Origin: Planctomycetota bacterium
GTDB taxonomy: Bacteria > Planctomycetota > Planctomycetia > Gemmatales > Gemmataceae
DNA length: 5,242 nt
Direction: 5' to 3'
Assembly (NCBI GenBank): GCA_018970845.1
Contig: JAGWVO010000272.1
Span: 1 to 5,242 of the forward strand
The notes below the pieces were generated by a model, which saw nothing but the letters and a program-made list of their open reading frames with translations, searched no databases and had not been told where the DNA came from. Positions 5,198-5,242 of this stretch are shown piece by piece (position 1 is the stretch's first letter; each line of letters starts with the position of its first letter). The position numbers and the translations under genes are program-made.

Positions 5198-5242
5198 TCA
5201 ATAGTCCAGCCTGAAGGAGAGAAGAACTCCTTGGTAGATCAG
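5198..5242 (-). CDS. C-terminal end of a probable outer-membrane beta-barrel protein (partial)
   Basis: Only 14 codons and the TGA stop are inside the window: LIYQGVLLSFRLDY. This fits the C-terminal beta-strand signal recognised by the Bam complex: a terminal aromatic residue (Tyr), with hydrophobic residues at alternate positions counting back (Leu at 3, Phe at 5, Leu at 7, Val at 9) and polar or small residues between (Asp, Arg, Ser). That pattern is typical of porins, TonB-dependent receptors and other barrels, and the final RLDY is common among them. The stop falls 42 bases before the DUF2071 start on the same strand. With so few residues the family cannot be named, and a chance fit is possible. 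Confidence 0.5.
   Translation of the reverse strand: MIYQGVLLSFRLDY

Overview
The window reads as part of a GC-rich Gram-negative chromosome, most likely from Planctomycetota or a related PVC-group bacterium. Three things suggest this. A secreted protein with a terpene-cyclase-type QW repeat sits head to head with a MoxR-family AAA+ ATPase. A short DUF58 protein with no membrane segment lies downstream. A large two-haem peroxidase of MauG/CcpA type has a periplasmic signal peptide. The last 14 codons at the right edge look like an outer-membrane beta-barrel C-terminus, which fits a diderm cell. The assignment to a phylum is an inference from gene content, not a match to a known genome.

Left edge (1-408): the 5' end of a minus-strand gene for an exported QW-repeat protein, then a 135-base divergent intergenic region with a candidate promoter for the plus-strand genes. 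Middle (409-4399): four plus-strand genes, namely a MoxR-family ATPase, a two-haem c-type peroxidase, a 153-residue protein I do not recognise, and a DUF58 (von Willebrand A-like) protein. MoxR and DUF58 usually sit side by side; here 2 kb holding the peroxidase and the unknown gene separates them. A strong candidate intrinsic terminator (12-bp perfect stem, then TTTTT) lies between the peroxidase and the unknown gene. Its T-run directly abuts the Shine-Dalgarno of the unknown gene, so expression of the second pair probably depends on read-through. Right edge (4400-5242, minus strand): a DUF2071 (YqjF-like) gene converges on DUF58 with a 15-base gap, and is preceded by the 3' end of a probable outer-membrane barrel protein.

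How the genes may work together: MoxR ATPases act as chaperone-like partners of VWA-domain proteins, so MoxR and DUF58 probably form one functional pair. The peroxidase acts in the periplasm and has no obvious mechanistic tie to that pair. I found no tRNA, rRNA, CRISPR array, insertion sequence or phage gene. No stretch above 300 bases lacks a gene. I do not see a clear-cut new system; the points most worth following are the terminator/attenuator arrangement, the Tyr in place of Met at the predicted haem-ligand position of the peroxidase, and a possible mosaic or assembly join inside the MoxR gene.
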